64,000 nucleotides of DNA from Kibdelosporangium persicum (GCF_013280595.1 NZ_JAAATY010000005.1:310001-374000), one strand, 5' to 3'. Counted from the first letter of the stretch, positions 16,351-25,880 are shown. Translations and numbers: made by a program. Notes: generated from the letters alone by a model not told the origin.

Positions 16351-18789
16351 TCACTGCTTGTCGGGCACGGATGCCTGCGTGATCCAGGTGGCGACCTGGG
16401 TACGTGAGTCGAGGCCGAGTTTCCGCAGGATTCTGTCGACGTGCCCTTCGGCCGTGCGCTGGGAGATCACGAGTTTCCGCGCGATCGCCTTGTCCGACAG
16501 GCCCGCGGCGATCAGGTGCGCCACATCGAGTTCCCGTTCGGTCAAGGCCGCGAACCGGGAGGTGTCCGCGGACGGCGGCGCTGTCTTGTCCTCGGCCAGC
16601 GCGTAGGCGATCGCGTCTTCGAAAGTCAATTCCTCGCCGTGGGCGACCTTCGCTTCGTACAGGCGGTCGCCAAGCGCTTGCCGGCACTGCGTGACGCAGT
16701 CCGCGCGCGGAGCCCCGAAGTACAGCGAGCCGAACATGGGATAACCGACCGACCGCCAGATCCGTTGTGCCGCACCGAGCATCGTGGCGGCACGGTCCCA
16801 GTTGGCGTGGGCGGCCTCGGTCCACGCGAGCACTTCGACGGCGAGCACGATGCCCAGCTGGTCCTTGAACTCGCGCTTGATCCGCAGGCACTGCCGGCCG
16901 TACTCGGCTGCCTGACGCAGATCGCCGCGACTCAACGCCACGAGCGCCAGCCCGTAGATCGCGTAGGCGTACGCCCACTTCTCGCCATGCGCCCGGGCGA
17001 TCGCACAGGCTTCGTCGCACAGGACGGCCGCTGTGTCGAGATCACCCTGGAACACCGAGGCGACGGCCGACTCGATCCCGGCCATCAGCACATTGCTGTC
17101 CAGCACACCCAGGCGCCGGTAGCGTTCCTGTGCGTCCTTGAACAGGGATTTCGCGTAGTCCACGTCGTCGCCGACCAGCGCGTTGCACCCGAGCCGGTGC
17201 ACGGCGTAAGCCAGCGCCACGTCGTCGCCGGAGTCGCTCGCACAGTCGCGGCACTCCTCAAGCATGGTGACAGCCTCGGCGACCTGCCCCTGCAGCGTAC
17301 GGATGTATCCGTTGACCCAGAGCGCTTTTCTCCGGTCGTCACCGAACGCCCCGGCGGACACCACAGTGGACCCAAGGGCACGGTCAAGCCAATGCCGCCC
17401 CTCACCCAGTGTCCCGCAACCGATCCAGTAGAACCACAAGGTGGCGGCGAGCCGCAGGCCTGCCGCCGATTCGGCAGGTGCTGACAGGCTGAAGTCCAGC
17501 GCGGCACGGAAGTTGGCGTGCTCCAGCGTGGTCCGCCTGACCACCTCCGCCTGTCTCGGCCCGAACCACTGCCTCTCACAGTGCTCCGCCAGGTCGAGGT
17601 AGTGGTCACGGTGCCTGCGCCGCACGGCCGTTTCCTGGCCGGACTCCCGCAACTTCTCCAGCCCGTACTGCCGAAGCGGCTCCAGCAGCCGGAAGCGGCT
17701 GCGCGCCACGTCCGGTTCGCAGACCAGCACGGACTTGGCGATCAGCCGGAACAGATGGATCAGCACCTCCTCGGCGGCCAGACCGGCTCCGGAACAGACC
17801 TCCTCAGTCGCGCGCATGTCGAAGCCACCGGCGAAGACCGACGCCCGCATCCAGAGGTTCTGTTCGGCCGGTGTGCAGAGGTTGAAGCTCCACTCGACCG
17901 CCGCGCGCAGCGTCTGGTGACGGGGCAGCCTGCCCTGCGTAAGCACGGCCGGCGACCGGTAGCAATCGGCCAGTCGGGCCCGCAACTGGTGGAGCGTCAG
18001 CACCCTGAGCTGGACCACGGACAGTTCGATGGCCAGCGGGATACCGCCGAGCAGACGACAGACCTCGGCGATCTGCCCCTGGCTTTCCGTGGTCACCGCG
18101 AAACCCGGTCGCACGGCGGCCGCGCGTTCACTGAACAACGTCAGCGCCGGATAACGTGCCCATTCCCCGGGCGACAAGGACTCTGGGGATTCCGGCAGCG
18201 GGAGCGGATCGACCCGCCACAGGTGCTCGCACCTGACGCTGAGCCGCTCCCGGCTGGTCGCGAGCACCCGCAGCCCGGGCGCGGCTCGTAGCAGGACGTC
18301 CACCAGGTCCGCGCACGCTTCCACCAGGTGTTCGCAGTTGTCCAGAATCAACAACAACTGCCGGTCGCGGAGATGGCCCGCGAGCACTTCGGTCCGATCG
18401 CGTCCGGTCTCGTCGTGCACCGCGAGCGTCTCGAGAATCGTGTGCGGGACCAGGTCGCCGCCGCGCAGGCCCGCGAGTTCGACCAGCCAGACCCCGTCAC
18501 GGAACACACGACGCAGGTCGGTCCCGGCCTGTAACGCCAGCCGTGTCTTGCCGACGCCGCCCACGCCTGTCAACGTCACCAGCCGTGCCTTCGACAGCAG
18601 GTTCCTGACCTCGGCCAGATCCTGCTTGCGGCCTACGAAACTCGTCGTGTCAGCAGGCAGATTGCCCTGCCGACGGGTTGCAAGGGCACTACCCACGGGT
18701 AAAACCTTGCTGGCCGTTCGCCATCGGGTCAACGCGCGACGTAGTCGTTCCCCCAGAGGGAGCAACGAGCGCTCCCCCTCCGATGACAA
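16351..18789 (-). CDS. Large ATP-binding LuxR-family regulator
   Basis: 812 residues. An NB-ARC-like ATPase region starts after FVGRKQDLAEVRNLL, with Walker A GVGGVGKTR (about 75-83) and Walker B-like LLLILDNCEHLVE. A long helical TPR-like middle follows (about 400-740), and the C-terminus carries a LuxR helix-turn-helix (about 745-805; FAALTERELDVAHLIAAGLS, KAIARKLVISQRTAEGHVDR). Such proteins act as signal-dependent activators. The start codon is uncertain; no clear ribosome site precedes the ATG at 18789. The gene is divergent from the CBM35 protein at 18970, which may be a target. Confidence 0.88.
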   Translation of the reverse strand: MSSEGERSLLPLGERLRRALTRWRTASKVLPVGSALATRRQGNLPADTTSFVGRKQDLAEVRNLLSKARLVTLTGVGGVGKTRLALQAGTDLRRVFRDGVWLVELAGLRGGDLVPHTILETLAVHDETGRDRTEVLAGHLRDRQLLLILDNCEHLVEACADLVDVLLRAAPGLRVLATSRERLSVRCEHLWRVDPLPLPESPESLSPGEWARYPALTLFSERAAAVRPGFAVTTESQGQIAEVCRLLGGIPLAIELSVVQLRVLTLHQLRARLADCYRSPAVLTQGRLPRHQTLRAAVEWSFNLCTPAEQNLWMRASVFAGGFDMRATEEVCSGAGLAAEEVLIHLFRLIAKSVLVCEPDVARSRFRLLEPLRQYGLEKLRESGQETAVRRRHRDHYLDLAEHCERQWFGPRQAEVVRRTTLEHANFRAALDFSLSAPAESAAGLRLAATLWFYWIGCGTLGEGRHWLDRALGSTVVSAGAFGDDRRKALWVNGYIRTLQGQVAEAVTMLEECRDCASDSGDDVALAYAVHRLGCNALVGDDVDYAKSLFKDAQERYRRLGVLDSNVLMAGIESAVASVFQGDLDTAAVLCDEACAIARAHGEKWAYAYAIYGLALVALSRGDLRQAAEYGRQCLRIKREFKDQLGIVLAVEVLAWTEAAHANWDRAATMLGAAQRIWRSVGYPMFGSLYFGAPRADCVTQCRQALGDRLYEAKVAHGEELTFEDAIAYALAEDKTAPPSADTSRFAALTERELDVAHLIAAGLSDKAIARKLVISQRTAEGHVDRILRKLGLDSRTQVATWITQASVPDKQ

Positions 18790-18969
18790 AAGGACGAACG
18801 CCTGTTACTCGTCCGGCACCACCCGCGGCGCCGCCGGAGATTACCCGCGCGTCGGGGAGCGACCGGTACTGCACGGCCGGCGCCCCGAGGAGATGCCCTG
18901 CGCACATGTCCGCCCTGATCGTTCCCTGTGTTGTGTTAATCCTGACGCGACGGTCCGGAAGGAGGTCGG

Positions 18970-19668
18970 GTGAACCGCAGGGTGAGGTGGGCGGTGGTCG
19001 GCGCCGGTGCGTGCGCGGTCGTCGCCGTGGTGACGACGCTGCTGATGAGTCCGGTCGACCAACCGGTCGGCGCGCGCATCACCGTGCCGCAGGCTGACGC
19101 CACCAAGGAGGCGACACTCCCACCGCCACCGTCCTCTGTGTCCGTGATCCTCCCGGCGCCGCCCATCGACACGCCACCAAGCACTGCGCACGACATTCCA
19201 GCGCGGAACACCCCGGCGACGGTCCCACCCGAACACCGCCGTCACGTGCCCGCGCCGCCGCCGCCGGAACCGGCGCCGCCCAAGTTCTCGGCCGCCGAAC
19301 TGCAGGCCGAGAACGCCAGGGTCCGCCACGGGGACGTCGAGTCCGAACACGCCGGGTTCACCGGCTCCGGGTACGTCAACTACGACAACGAGGCGGGCAG
19401 TTCGGTGGAGTGGACGGTGACCGCGTCCACGACCACGGCAGCGGATGTGGTCTTCCGGTTCGCCAACGGCAGTTCCGAAAGACGGCCGATGGACATCAGG
19501 GTGAACGGCATCCTGGCCCGGACGGTCACCTTCCCGGTCACCGACGGGTGGTCGGACTGGCGGACGGTGACCGTGCCGGTGAACCTGTTGGCAGGCACCA
19601 ACACCGTCAAGGCCACGGCGACCACCTCGAACGGCGGCCCGAACGTCGACAGGATCACCCTGGGGTGA
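18970..19668 (+). CDS. Membrane-anchored or secreted CBM35 protein
   Basis: 232 residues from a GTG at 18970 with GGAAGGAGG upstream. The N-terminal hydrophobic segment (about 8-27; AVVGAGACAVVAVVTTLL) lacks a clear cleavage site and could be an anchor. A Pro/Thr-rich linker (about 45-108) leads to a C-terminal carbohydrate-binding module of family 35 type (about 110-232; AENARVRHGDVESEHAGFTG, GGPNVDRITLG). There is no catalytic domain, so it may be a cell-surface glycan-binding protein. Its 3' end overlaps the convergent LacI regulator gene by 14 bases. Confidence 0.82.
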   Translation: MNRRVRWAVVGAGACAVVAVVTTLLMSPVDQPVGARITVPQADATKEATLPPPPSSVSVILPAPPIDTPPSTAHDIPARNTPATVPPEHRRHVPAPPPPEPAPPKFSAAELQAENARVRHGDVESEHAGFTGSGYVNYDNEAGSSVEWTVTASTTTAADVVFRFANGSSERRPMDIRVNGILARTVTFPVTDGWSDWRTVTVPVNLLAGTNTVKATATTSNGGPNVDRITLG

Positions 19669-20710
19669 CCGGTGGTGGTGCCGTGCTGGACCGGACGACC
19701 AGTTCGGTCGGAACACTGACCGGTTCGGTGGCCTGGGCCTCGCCGGTGATCTCGGCGAGCAGGGCGGCCACGGCGTTGCGGCCGACCGCTTGGAACGACT
19801 GGCGAACGGTGGTGAGCGGGGGCCAGAACTGCGCGGCCCCGTCCATGTCGTCGAATCCGACGACACTCACCTCGCCCGGCACGGCCCGGCCTTTCTCGTG
19901 CAGCGCCCGCAACAAGCCCAGTGCCATCTGGTCGTTCGCGGCGAAGACAGCTGTGACCGTGGCTTCGTCGGCCAACCGCAGCCCGTGCTCGTAGCCTGAC
20001 TCGGCTGACCAGTCGCCGGTGAGCACGGGCGGTACTTCCCGGCCGGCCCGTTCGAGCGTCGCCTGCCACGACTTGCGGCGCCGTTCGGCCGCGTACGACT
20101 GAGGTGGGCCGGCGATGTGCCAGACGGTCCGGTGGCCCAGGTCGAGCAGGTGGCGGGTCGCCGAGGCGGCGCCCTCGGCCTGGTCGGTGTCGACCACGGG
20201 ATACGTGTAATGCGCACTGGAGTCGATGACCACCACGGGAAGCCCGCTGGGCAGCTCGATCTCGCTCTCGTCCAGCTCGTGCCGCTCGATCAGGATGATC
20301 ACGCCGTCCACCGCCTGCTCGTTGAGCCTGCTGAAGGCGCCGGTGACCTCGCCCTGGGTCGGCCGGGTCATCGGCATCAGCGTGATCGAGAAGCTCTCGG
20401 CGACCGCGGCGGCGGCGATCGCGCTGAGGGTGCGGCTGTTGCCGAAGGTCGGCACCGCGGACATGATCACGCCGATGCTGCGGAACCTGCCGTTGCGCAG
20501 TGCCCGCGCCGCGCTGTTCGGCCGGTAGCCCACGCGGCGCATCGCGGCCAGCACCCGTTCGCGGGTGGCGTCGTCGACGTTCGTCCTGCCGTTGGCGACG
20601 CGGGACACCGTCTGCCCCGACACCCCCGCCTCCCTGGCCACGTCGGCCATGGACGGGCCTCTTCCGCCGGTAGTGCGCACGACAGGGGACTCCTCGGGTG
20701 TCCTGGACAT
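19655..20710 (-). CDS. LacI family transcriptional regulator of the galactan locus
   Basis: 351 residues. A LacI helix-turn-helix (about 20-45; MADVAREAGVSGQTVSRVAN) and hinge (PNSAARALRNGRFRSIGVI) precede a sugar-binding periplasmic-protein-like domain. It is divergent from the GH35 gene, and the gap contains a perfect palindrome with the central CG expected for a LacI protein. A second half-site overlaps its own start. It probably represses itself and the GH35-GH30 pair and is released by a galactose-containing sugar. Confidence 0.92.
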   Translation of the reverse strand: MSRTPEESPVVRTTGGRGPSMADVAREAGVSGQTVSRVANGRTNVDDATRERVLAAMRRVGYRPNSAARALRNGRFRSIGVIMSAVPTFGNSRTLSAIAAAAVAESFSITLMPMTRPTQGEVTGAFSRLNEQAVDGVIILIERHELDESEIELPSGLPVVVIDSSAHYTYPVVDTDQAEGAASATRHLLDLGHRTVWHIAGPPQSYAAERRRKSWQATLERAGREVPPVLTGDWSAESGYEHGLRLADEATVTAVFAANDQMALGLLRALHEKGRAVPGEVSVVGFDDMDGAAQFWPPLTTVRQSFQAVGRNAVAALLAEITGEAQATEPVSVPTELVVRSSTAPPPVTPG

Positions 20711-20741
20711 GTTTACGTCAGCAGGTTAGCCTCGGCGAGTC

Positions 20742-20759
20742 GATGTTTACGTAAACATC
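20742..20759. promoter_or_regulatory. LacI-type operator before the GH35 gene
   Basis: GATGTTTACGTAAACATC is a perfect 18-bp palindrome with a central CG, typical of LacI-family sites. It lies between the LacI regulator gene and the GH35 start. A related half-site, ATGTTTACGT, is at 20709-20718 over the regulator's start codon, 34 bp away. Confidence 0.85.
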
Positions 20760-20781
20760 CGCCGGAACCGGAGTGACGACG

Positions 20782-22542
20782 ATGCCTGACTTCGCCATCG
20801 GCGAGACGGACTTCCTGCTCGACGGCCGTTCTTTCCGGATTCTCTCCGGCGCCCTGCACTACTTCCGGGTGCACCCGGACCTGTGGGCCGACCGCATCGA
20901 GAAGGCCCGGCTGATGGGGCTCAACACCATCGAGACGTACGTCCCGTGGAACGCCCACGCCCCGCGGCCCGGCCGGTTCGACCTGTCCGGCGGCCTCGAC
21001 CTGGGCCGGTTCCTCAGCCTGATCGCCGAAGCCGGGATGTACGCGATCGTGCGGCCTGGCCCGTACATCTGCGCCGAGTGGGACAACGGCGGCCTACCGG
21101 CCTGGCTGTTCCGTGACCCGAGCGTGGGCGTTCGCCGGTACGAGCCTCGCTATCTCGCCGCCGTCCGCGAATACCTGGACCAGGTGTACCGGGTGGTCGT
21201 GCCACACCAGATCGACCGCGACGGCCCCGTCCTGCTCGTCCAGATCGAGAACGAATACGGCGCCTTCGGTGACGACAAGCGCTACCTCGCAGCGTTGACG
21301 CAGTACACCCGCGAAGCCGGGATCACCGTTCCGCTCACGACCGTCGACCAGCCGGTTCCGCACATGCTCGAAGCCGGCAGCCTCGACGGACTGCACCGCA
21401 CCGCGTCCTTCGGTTCACGCAGCACTGAGCGGCTCGCGACGCTGCGGGCCCACCAACCCACCGGTCCGCTGATGTGCAGCGAGTTCTGGGACGGCTGGTT
21501 CGACCACTGGGGCGCGCACCACCACACCACCCCGGTCGAGGAGTCGGCGTCCGATCTGGACGCCCTGCTCGCCGCGGGCGCGTCGGTCAACCTCTACATG
21601 TTCCACGGCGGCACGAATTTCGGTCTCACCAACGGCGCCAACGACAAGGGTGTCTACCAGCCACTGGTTACTTCGTACGATTACGACGCGCCCTTGGACG
21701 AAGCGGGCAATCCGACGCCCAAATACCACGCCTTCCGCGAGGTGATCGCCCGCTATCACAAGGTCCCCGACAGCGTTCCGCCTCCGCCGCAACCCGCCCC
21801 CACGCCCACCGCGGCACTGCGTGACCCCGTCTGGCTGCTGGACGCACCCCAACGATGGGGGACGTGGCAGACACACGAGCACCTGCCGGTTTTCGACGAG
21901 CTCACGCCGATCCCCCGGCTTGCCTTGCTGCGTACGGCAATCAGCGGTGATCACCCCGGTGTGCTGACGTTCGGCGAGGTCCGTGACCGCGCGACGGTGT
22001 TCTTCGACGGCCACCAAGTCGGCACACTGATACGCGAGCACCACGACCGTGCCATCGCCTTGCCCAGGGCGCGTGGCGAACTGCTGGTACTGGTGGAAGA
22101 CGAGGGACGAGTCAACTACGGCGAGCGGATCGGCGAGCCCAAGGGCATCATCGGCGGCGCCACCCTGAACGGGCGAGAGCTGTCCACGTGGGACATTTTG
22201 CCGATCGACCCGGCTGCCGTGCCTGATATCCGGCCCGGCACAGGCAGCGAGGCAGCCGTGTCCGGCCCGTTGGCCGGGCCGGTGGTGATCCGCGCCGAGT
22301 TCGATGTCCCGCGGCCCGCGGACCTCTTCCTCGACACCGCCGAGTGGGGCAAGGGAATCGTGTGGGTCAACGGCTTCGCGCTCGGCCGCTACTGGCGTCG
22401 TGGTCCACAACGGACGTTGTACGTGCCTGGCCCGGTGGTACGGGAAGGCACCAACGAGATCGTCGTACTGGAACTCGGCACCCTGCTCGATCCCCAGGTC
22501 CGTTTTGTCCCCCATCCCCTGCTCGGCCACACCGAATCCTGA
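20782..22542 (+). CDS. Beta-galactosidase, glycoside hydrolase family 35
   Basis: 586 residues from the ATG at 20782 (a GTG at 20773 would add three). The TIM barrel occupies about residues 1-330. The acid/base Glu is in LLVQIENEYGAFG and the nucleophile Glu in LMCSEFWDGWFDHWG; the N-terminal ILSGALHYFRVHPDLW and GGTNFGLTNGAN are also family hallmarks. Beta-sandwich domains fill the C-terminus. There is no signal peptide, so it probably cleaves imported beta-galactosides in the cytosol. Together with the next gene, a secreted GH30 enzyme, it suggests stepwise use of beta-1,6-galactan chains. Confidence 0.93.
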   Translation: MPDFAIGETDFLLDGRSFRILSGALHYFRVHPDLWADRIEKARLMGLNTIETYVPWNAHAPRPGRFDLSGGLDLGRFLSLIAEAGMYAIVRPGPYICAEWDNGGLPAWLFRDPSVGVRRYEPRYLAAVREYLDQVYRVVVPHQIDRDGPVLLVQIENEYGAFGDDKRYLAALTQYTREAGITVPLTTVDQPVPHMLEAGSLDGLHRTASFGSRSTERLATLRAHQPTGPLMCSEFWDGWFDHWGAHHHTTPVEESASDLDALLAAGASVNLYMFHGGTNFGLTNGANDKGVYQPLVTSYDYDAPLDEAGNPTPKYHAFREVIARYHKVPDSVPPPPQPAPTPTAALRDPVWLLDAPQRWGTWQTHEHLPVFDELTPIPRLALLRTAISGDHPGVLTFGEVRDRATVFFDGHQVGTLIREHHDRAIALPRARGELLVLVEDEGRVNYGERIGEPKGIIGGATLNGRELSTWDILPIDPAAVPDIRPGTGSEAAVSGPLAGPVVIRAEFDVPRPADLFLDTAEWGKGIVWVNGFALGRYWRRGPQRTLYVPGPVVREGTNEIVVLELGTLLDPQVRFVPHPLLGHTES

Positions 22543-22560
22543 CCGGAGGGCAGTTCGACG

Positions 22561-24555
22561 ATGAACCTGAAACGCCTGCTGACCATCCTTTGTGTCCCCG
22601 TGGCGGCCGCCGCCGTCCCCGCTGCCGTGCCCGCTGCCGCGGCGGCGGCCGAGTCGGTGACCGTGCGGCCCGATCCGACGTACCGGCAGCAGCCCTTCGA
22701 AGGGTGGGGTGCCAGCCTGGCGTGGATGGCCGTGGCGACCGGCGGATACCCCAACGAGATCCGCAACCGGCTCGCCGACATGGTCTTCGGTCCGGAAGGG
22801 CTGAACTTCACGATCGCCCGCTACAACATCGGCGGCGGGAACGCCCCTGACGTACCGCCGTATCTGCGCGCGGGTGGCGCGGTGCCGGGCTGGTGGAAGG
22901 CGCCTGCGGGCACGACCCGCGACGACAAGGACTGGTGGACGCCCGGCGACCCGGCCGAGTTTGATCCGGCGGCCGATCCGAACCAGCGGTGGTGGGTCGA
23001 CCGGATCAAGAACCGGGTGACCAAGTGGGAGACGTTCAGCAACTCCCCGCCGTACTTCCACACCGTATCCGGTTACGTCTCCGGCGGATTCAACGCCACC
23101 GACGAGCAGTTGCGTACCGAGAAGATCGGTGACTTCACCGCCTACCTCGCGCAGGTCACCAAAACCCTGGAGCGCGCGCACGGGATCAAGGTCTCCTCAG
23201 TGGACCCGTTCAACGAGCCCAACACCAACTACTGGAAGACCACCCTCGGCAGCGACGGCAACCCGACCGGCGGTCGCCAGGAAGGCGCACACATCGGCCC
23301 CGCGGTGCAGTCACAGGTGATTCCGGTGATGGCGCAAGCGTTGTCGTCGTCGGGATCTCGTGCCGTGGTGTCCGCACCGGACGAGACGAACCCGGACCTG
23401 TTCGCCGCCGACTGGCACGGCTGGTCGCCGGAGTCCCGCGCCAAGGTCGGTCAGCTCAACGTGCACACCTACGGCACCGGGAACCGCCCGATCGCCAGGG
23501 ATATCGCCAAGGGCGCGGCGAAACCGCTGTGGATGAGCGAGGTCGGCGGGAGCTGGCTGGACCGCCAGGACTTCACCAGCATGGACCCGGGTCTCGGGCT
23601 GGCCGCGCAGATCACCGGTGACCTGCGCGAGCTGGAGCCGAGCGCGTGGATCAGCTGGCAGCCGATCGAGGACTACAACAACATGAAGCCGGGCGGCGAG
23701 ACCCCGGCGGGGATGAACTGGGGCGAGATCCAGGTCCCGTTCGACTGCCCGGCGAACGCCACCCTGCGGACGTGTCCGATCAGGACGAACACGAAGTACC
23801 ACACCATGCGTAACTTCACCCACCACATCAAGCCGGGTGACCGGCTGATCGGCGTGAACGACAGGGCCAGCACGGCGGCGATGCGTGGCGAGAACCTGGC
23901 CACGGTGGTCCACACCAATGCGAGCACCGTCGAACGCGACGTCGTGCTGGACCTCTCCGGCTTCGCGTCCATCCGCAACGGCGCGTCCGTCACGCCGGTC
24001 ATCACCGATGTCGGCAACGCTCTCAAGCCCGGCAAGCCCGTGCGAGTGATCGGCAAGAAGGCCACGATCCGCGTCCCGGCCCGCTCGGTGACCAGCCTGG
24101 TCGTCACCGGCGTCAGCTCCGCCGCACCCGGCACCGGCCTCGCCTCCGGCAAACCGTTCTCGTTCACCGGCGTGCAGAGCGGCAAGGCACTGACCGCGGA
24201 GAACGGCACGCTCGTGCAGCGCACGACAGACGCGTCGGCCCCGGCGCAGCGCTGGACGCTCACCAACCGCACCGGCAGCCACGGCAACCGCGACCAGTTC
24301 ACCATCACCAACGCCGCCAACGGGCAAGTCCTCAGCACCGCGAACGGCGCCGTCACACTCGCCCCGGCGGAAACCGACAACCCGGCCTCACGCTGGCGGC
24401 TCTCCACCACGGGCGACGGGACGTGGACGTTCGTCAACGTAGGCACCGGTGAGCTGCTGGACGTGATCGGCGAGTCCCGTGAGGACGGTGCCCGCATCGG
24501 GCTCTACCGCGCCACCAACGGTGCCAACCAGCGTTGGACAGCCGTCACACGCTGA
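22561..24555 (+). CDS. Secreted GH30 enzyme (endo-beta-1,6-galactanase-like) with ricin-type CBM13
   Basis: 664 residues. A signal peptide (about 1-30, ending AAAAAA) is followed by a GH30 barrel opening QQPFEGWGASLAWMAVATGG. The acid/base Glu is in SSVDPFNEPNTNYW and the nucleophile Glu in LWMSEVGGSW. A small beta domain (about 410-520) and a C-terminal ricin-like CBM13 (about 525-664) complete it. The arrangement matches subfamily GH30_5 beta-1,6-galactanases; that assignment is from motif memory, not a search. It starts 18 bases after GH35 and is probably cotranscribed under the LacI regulator. Confidence 0.9.
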   Translation: MNLKRLLTILCVPVAAAAVPAAVPAAAAAAESVTVRPDPTYRQQPFEGWGASLAWMAVATGGYPNEIRNRLADMVFGPEGLNFTIARYNIGGGNAPDVPPYLRAGGAVPGWWKAPAGTTRDDKDWWTPGDPAEFDPAADPNQRWWVDRIKNRVTKWETFSNSPPYFHTVSGYVSGGFNATDEQLRTEKIGDFTAYLAQVTKTLERAHGIKVSSVDPFNEPNTNYWKTTLGSDGNPTGGRQEGAHIGPAVQSQVIPVMAQALSSSGSRAVVSAPDETNPDLFAADWHGWSPESRAKVGQLNVHTYGTGNRPIARDIAKGAAKPLWMSEVGGSWLDRQDFTSMDPGLGLAAQITGDLRELEPSAWISWQPIEDYNNMKPGGETPAGMNWGEIQVPFDCPANATLRTCPIRTNTKYHTMRNFTHHIKPGDRLIGVNDRASTAAMRGENLATVVHTNASTVERDVVLDLSGFASIRNGASVTPVITDVGNALKPGKPVRVIGKKATIRVPARSVTSLVVTGVSSAAPGTGLASGKPFSFTGVQSGKALTAENGTLVQRTTDASAPAQRWTLTNRTGSHGNRDQFTITNAANGQVLSTANGAVTLAPAETDNPASRWRLSTTGDGTWTFVNVGTGELLDVIGESREDGARIGLYRATNGANQRWTAVTR

Positions 24556-24563
24556 CGCCCGAT

Positions 24564-24674
24564 CCACTGGATGCCGCCTGTTTGGGCGTCGCCGAAACGG
24601 GTAGCCGCTACCGACCGGACTCGGAGGAAAGCAGCGGTGTCCACGGGGAACGCGGCGGTGGCGGCATCCAGTGG
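24564..24674. other. Non-coding inverted repeat of unknown nature
   Basis: A perfect 15-bp inverted repeat (CCACTGGATGCCGCC at 24564-24578 and its complement at 24660-24674) encloses 81 bases. The inside has its own small hairpin (GGTAG CCG CTACC). It lies after the GH30 stop and before palindrome copy 4. No plus-strand gene follows, so it is not an ordinary riboswitch leader. It could be a small mobile element or a structured 3' end. Confidence 0.6.
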
Positions 24675-24734
24675 GTGGCATGACGCGGAGTACGGCAGGC
24701 AGCCGGCCGGTGACACCCACGCCTGACTGCTCAA

Positions 24735-24782
24735 CCTCGTGAGTGTTTATCAGGGTTAGAACCCCGATAAACACTCACGAGG
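24735..24782. repeat. Palindromic repeat, copy 4
   Basis: Arms 24735-24757 and 24760-24782 are complementary except at one position (CAGGG facing CCCCG) around an AG loop. It lies between the GH30 gene and the convergent MOSC gene. Confidence 0.9.
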
Positions 24783-24808
24783 GAACGTTGTCCGCAGGCG
24801 GCCAAAGG

Positions 24809-25453
24809 TCACCGCACCCGGGTTCGTCGTAGGACCTTGGCCAGGATGTCCTCGGCCAGCGCCTCGGCTCCGGTCAGCCGCGTGAGCAGGTCCGGCCGGC
24901 GGGTGATCGCCTGGAAGACCAGGTCGACGGTCACGCCGTGTCCCGGCCTGGTCAGCACCTCCACGGCATCTCCGGCTCGGATCGCACCCGGCCGGATCAC
25001 GCGCAGGTAGGCGCCCGGCACGCCGCGGTCGATGAACGTCCGAATCCAGTCCCCGCGTTCCAGCCATGCCGCGAACGTCCTGCACGGGGTTCGCGGCGCA
25101 CTGACCTCAAGCACGACCTCGTGCCCGACACGCCACCGTTCACCGATTTCGGCGCCGTTGACGTCGACGCCGATCGTGGTCAGGTTCTCGCCGAAACCGC
25201 CGGAGGGCAGCGTTGTGCCCAGATCCTTCTGCCAGTCGTCGAGATCCTCCCGCGCGTAGGCGTAGACAGCCCGGTCCGGTCCGCCGTGGACGGTGCCGTC
25301 ACTGATCTTGTCACCGGCCAGCCCGGACGCCCCCGCCTCGGGCGCGGACACCGCCACAGGCCCGGTCACAGGCCGCTTGTCGATCCCGCTGTGTCCCGTC
25401 GCGGCCAGCATCGGCCGCAGATCGCCGACGTTGACCGACAACACCGCGCCCAT
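24809..25453 (-). CDS. MOSC domain protein (YiiM-like)
   Basis: 214 residues from the ATG at 25453, chosen because GGTGAG lies before it and the family begins near GAVLSVNVG. The MOSC core is clear: GDKISDGTVHGGPDRAVYAY, SGGFGENLTTIGVDVN, and VLEVSAPRTPCRTFAAWL with the conserved Cys. MOSC proteins bind the molybdenum cofactor; YiiM-type members reduce N-hydroxylated bases. It converges with the GH30 gene across palindrome copy 4 and is divergent from a DUF3040 gene. Confidence 0.9.
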   Translation of the reverse strand: MGAVLSVNVGDLRPMLAATGHSGIDKRPVTGPVAVSAPEAGASGLAGDKISDGTVHGGPDRAVYAYAREDLDDWQKDLGTTLPSGGFGENLTTIGVDVNGAEIGERWRVGHEVVLEVSAPRTPCRTFAAWLERGDWIRTFIDRGVPGAYLRVIRPGAIRAGDAVEVLTRPGHGVTVDLVFQAITRRPDLLTRLTGAEALAEDILAKVLRRTRVR

Positions 25454-25544
25454 GAACTCACCGTTCCCGAGAAGATCCTTGTTTCCGTGGAATGACAGCG
25501 GGTAGCCACGCGGCAGTCCGCCAATCGGCGTCCCAGGAGGCACG

Positions 25545-25880
25545 ATGGATGCCCGGTATCACCAACGTCGGCTTCGCCAGATCGAGCACACTCTCGAGAT
25601 GTCCGACCCGTCATGGGCACAGTCCGTGGGCCTGCGTCCGAGCAGGGCACGACGGGCCAACCGGCTCCCGGTACGCCTCGCGGTGGACGCGGCCGGGGTG
25701 GGCTGCATCGCCTTCGGAGCGGCGACGGAGGCGTTCCTGGTCATCTTCCTGGGCTGTCTGCTGGTGATGTCAGGTGCCTGCATGCACACAACCAGGAGGC
25801 AGACGCCCCTCGGCGGGGCCACTAGCTCGCGGAATCCAGGCGCGAGGTCAGGCCGTCCAGGTCTTCCCGCAGCTTGGTGA
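25545..25880 (+). CDS. DUF3040-like small membrane protein
   Basis: 111 residues; AGGAGG lies five bases before the ATG at 25545. The opening MDARYHQRRLRQIEHTLEMS resembles DUF3040 proteins, common in actinobacteria and of unknown function. One hydrophobic region follows (about 45-78; AAGVGCIAFGAATEAFLVIF). The last 20 residues look unstructured and overlap, head-on, the 3' end of the small coiled-coil gene on the other strand by about 60 bases. Confidence 0.7.
   Translation: MDARYHQRRLRQIEHTLEMSDPSWAQSVGLRPSRARRANRLPVRLAVDAAGVGCIAFGAATEAFLVIFLGCLLVMSGACMHTTRRQTPLGGATSSRNPGARSGRPGLPAAW

Noticed and set aside
21415-23181. Minus-strand frame opposite GH35 and GH30 genes
   Set aside because: Antisense to both catalytic domains and without any motif.
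24601-24670. Part of an RNase P RNA or cobalamin riboswitch (GAGGAAAG seen)
   Set aside because: Only a short match; the other conserved elements are missing and no suitable gene follows.
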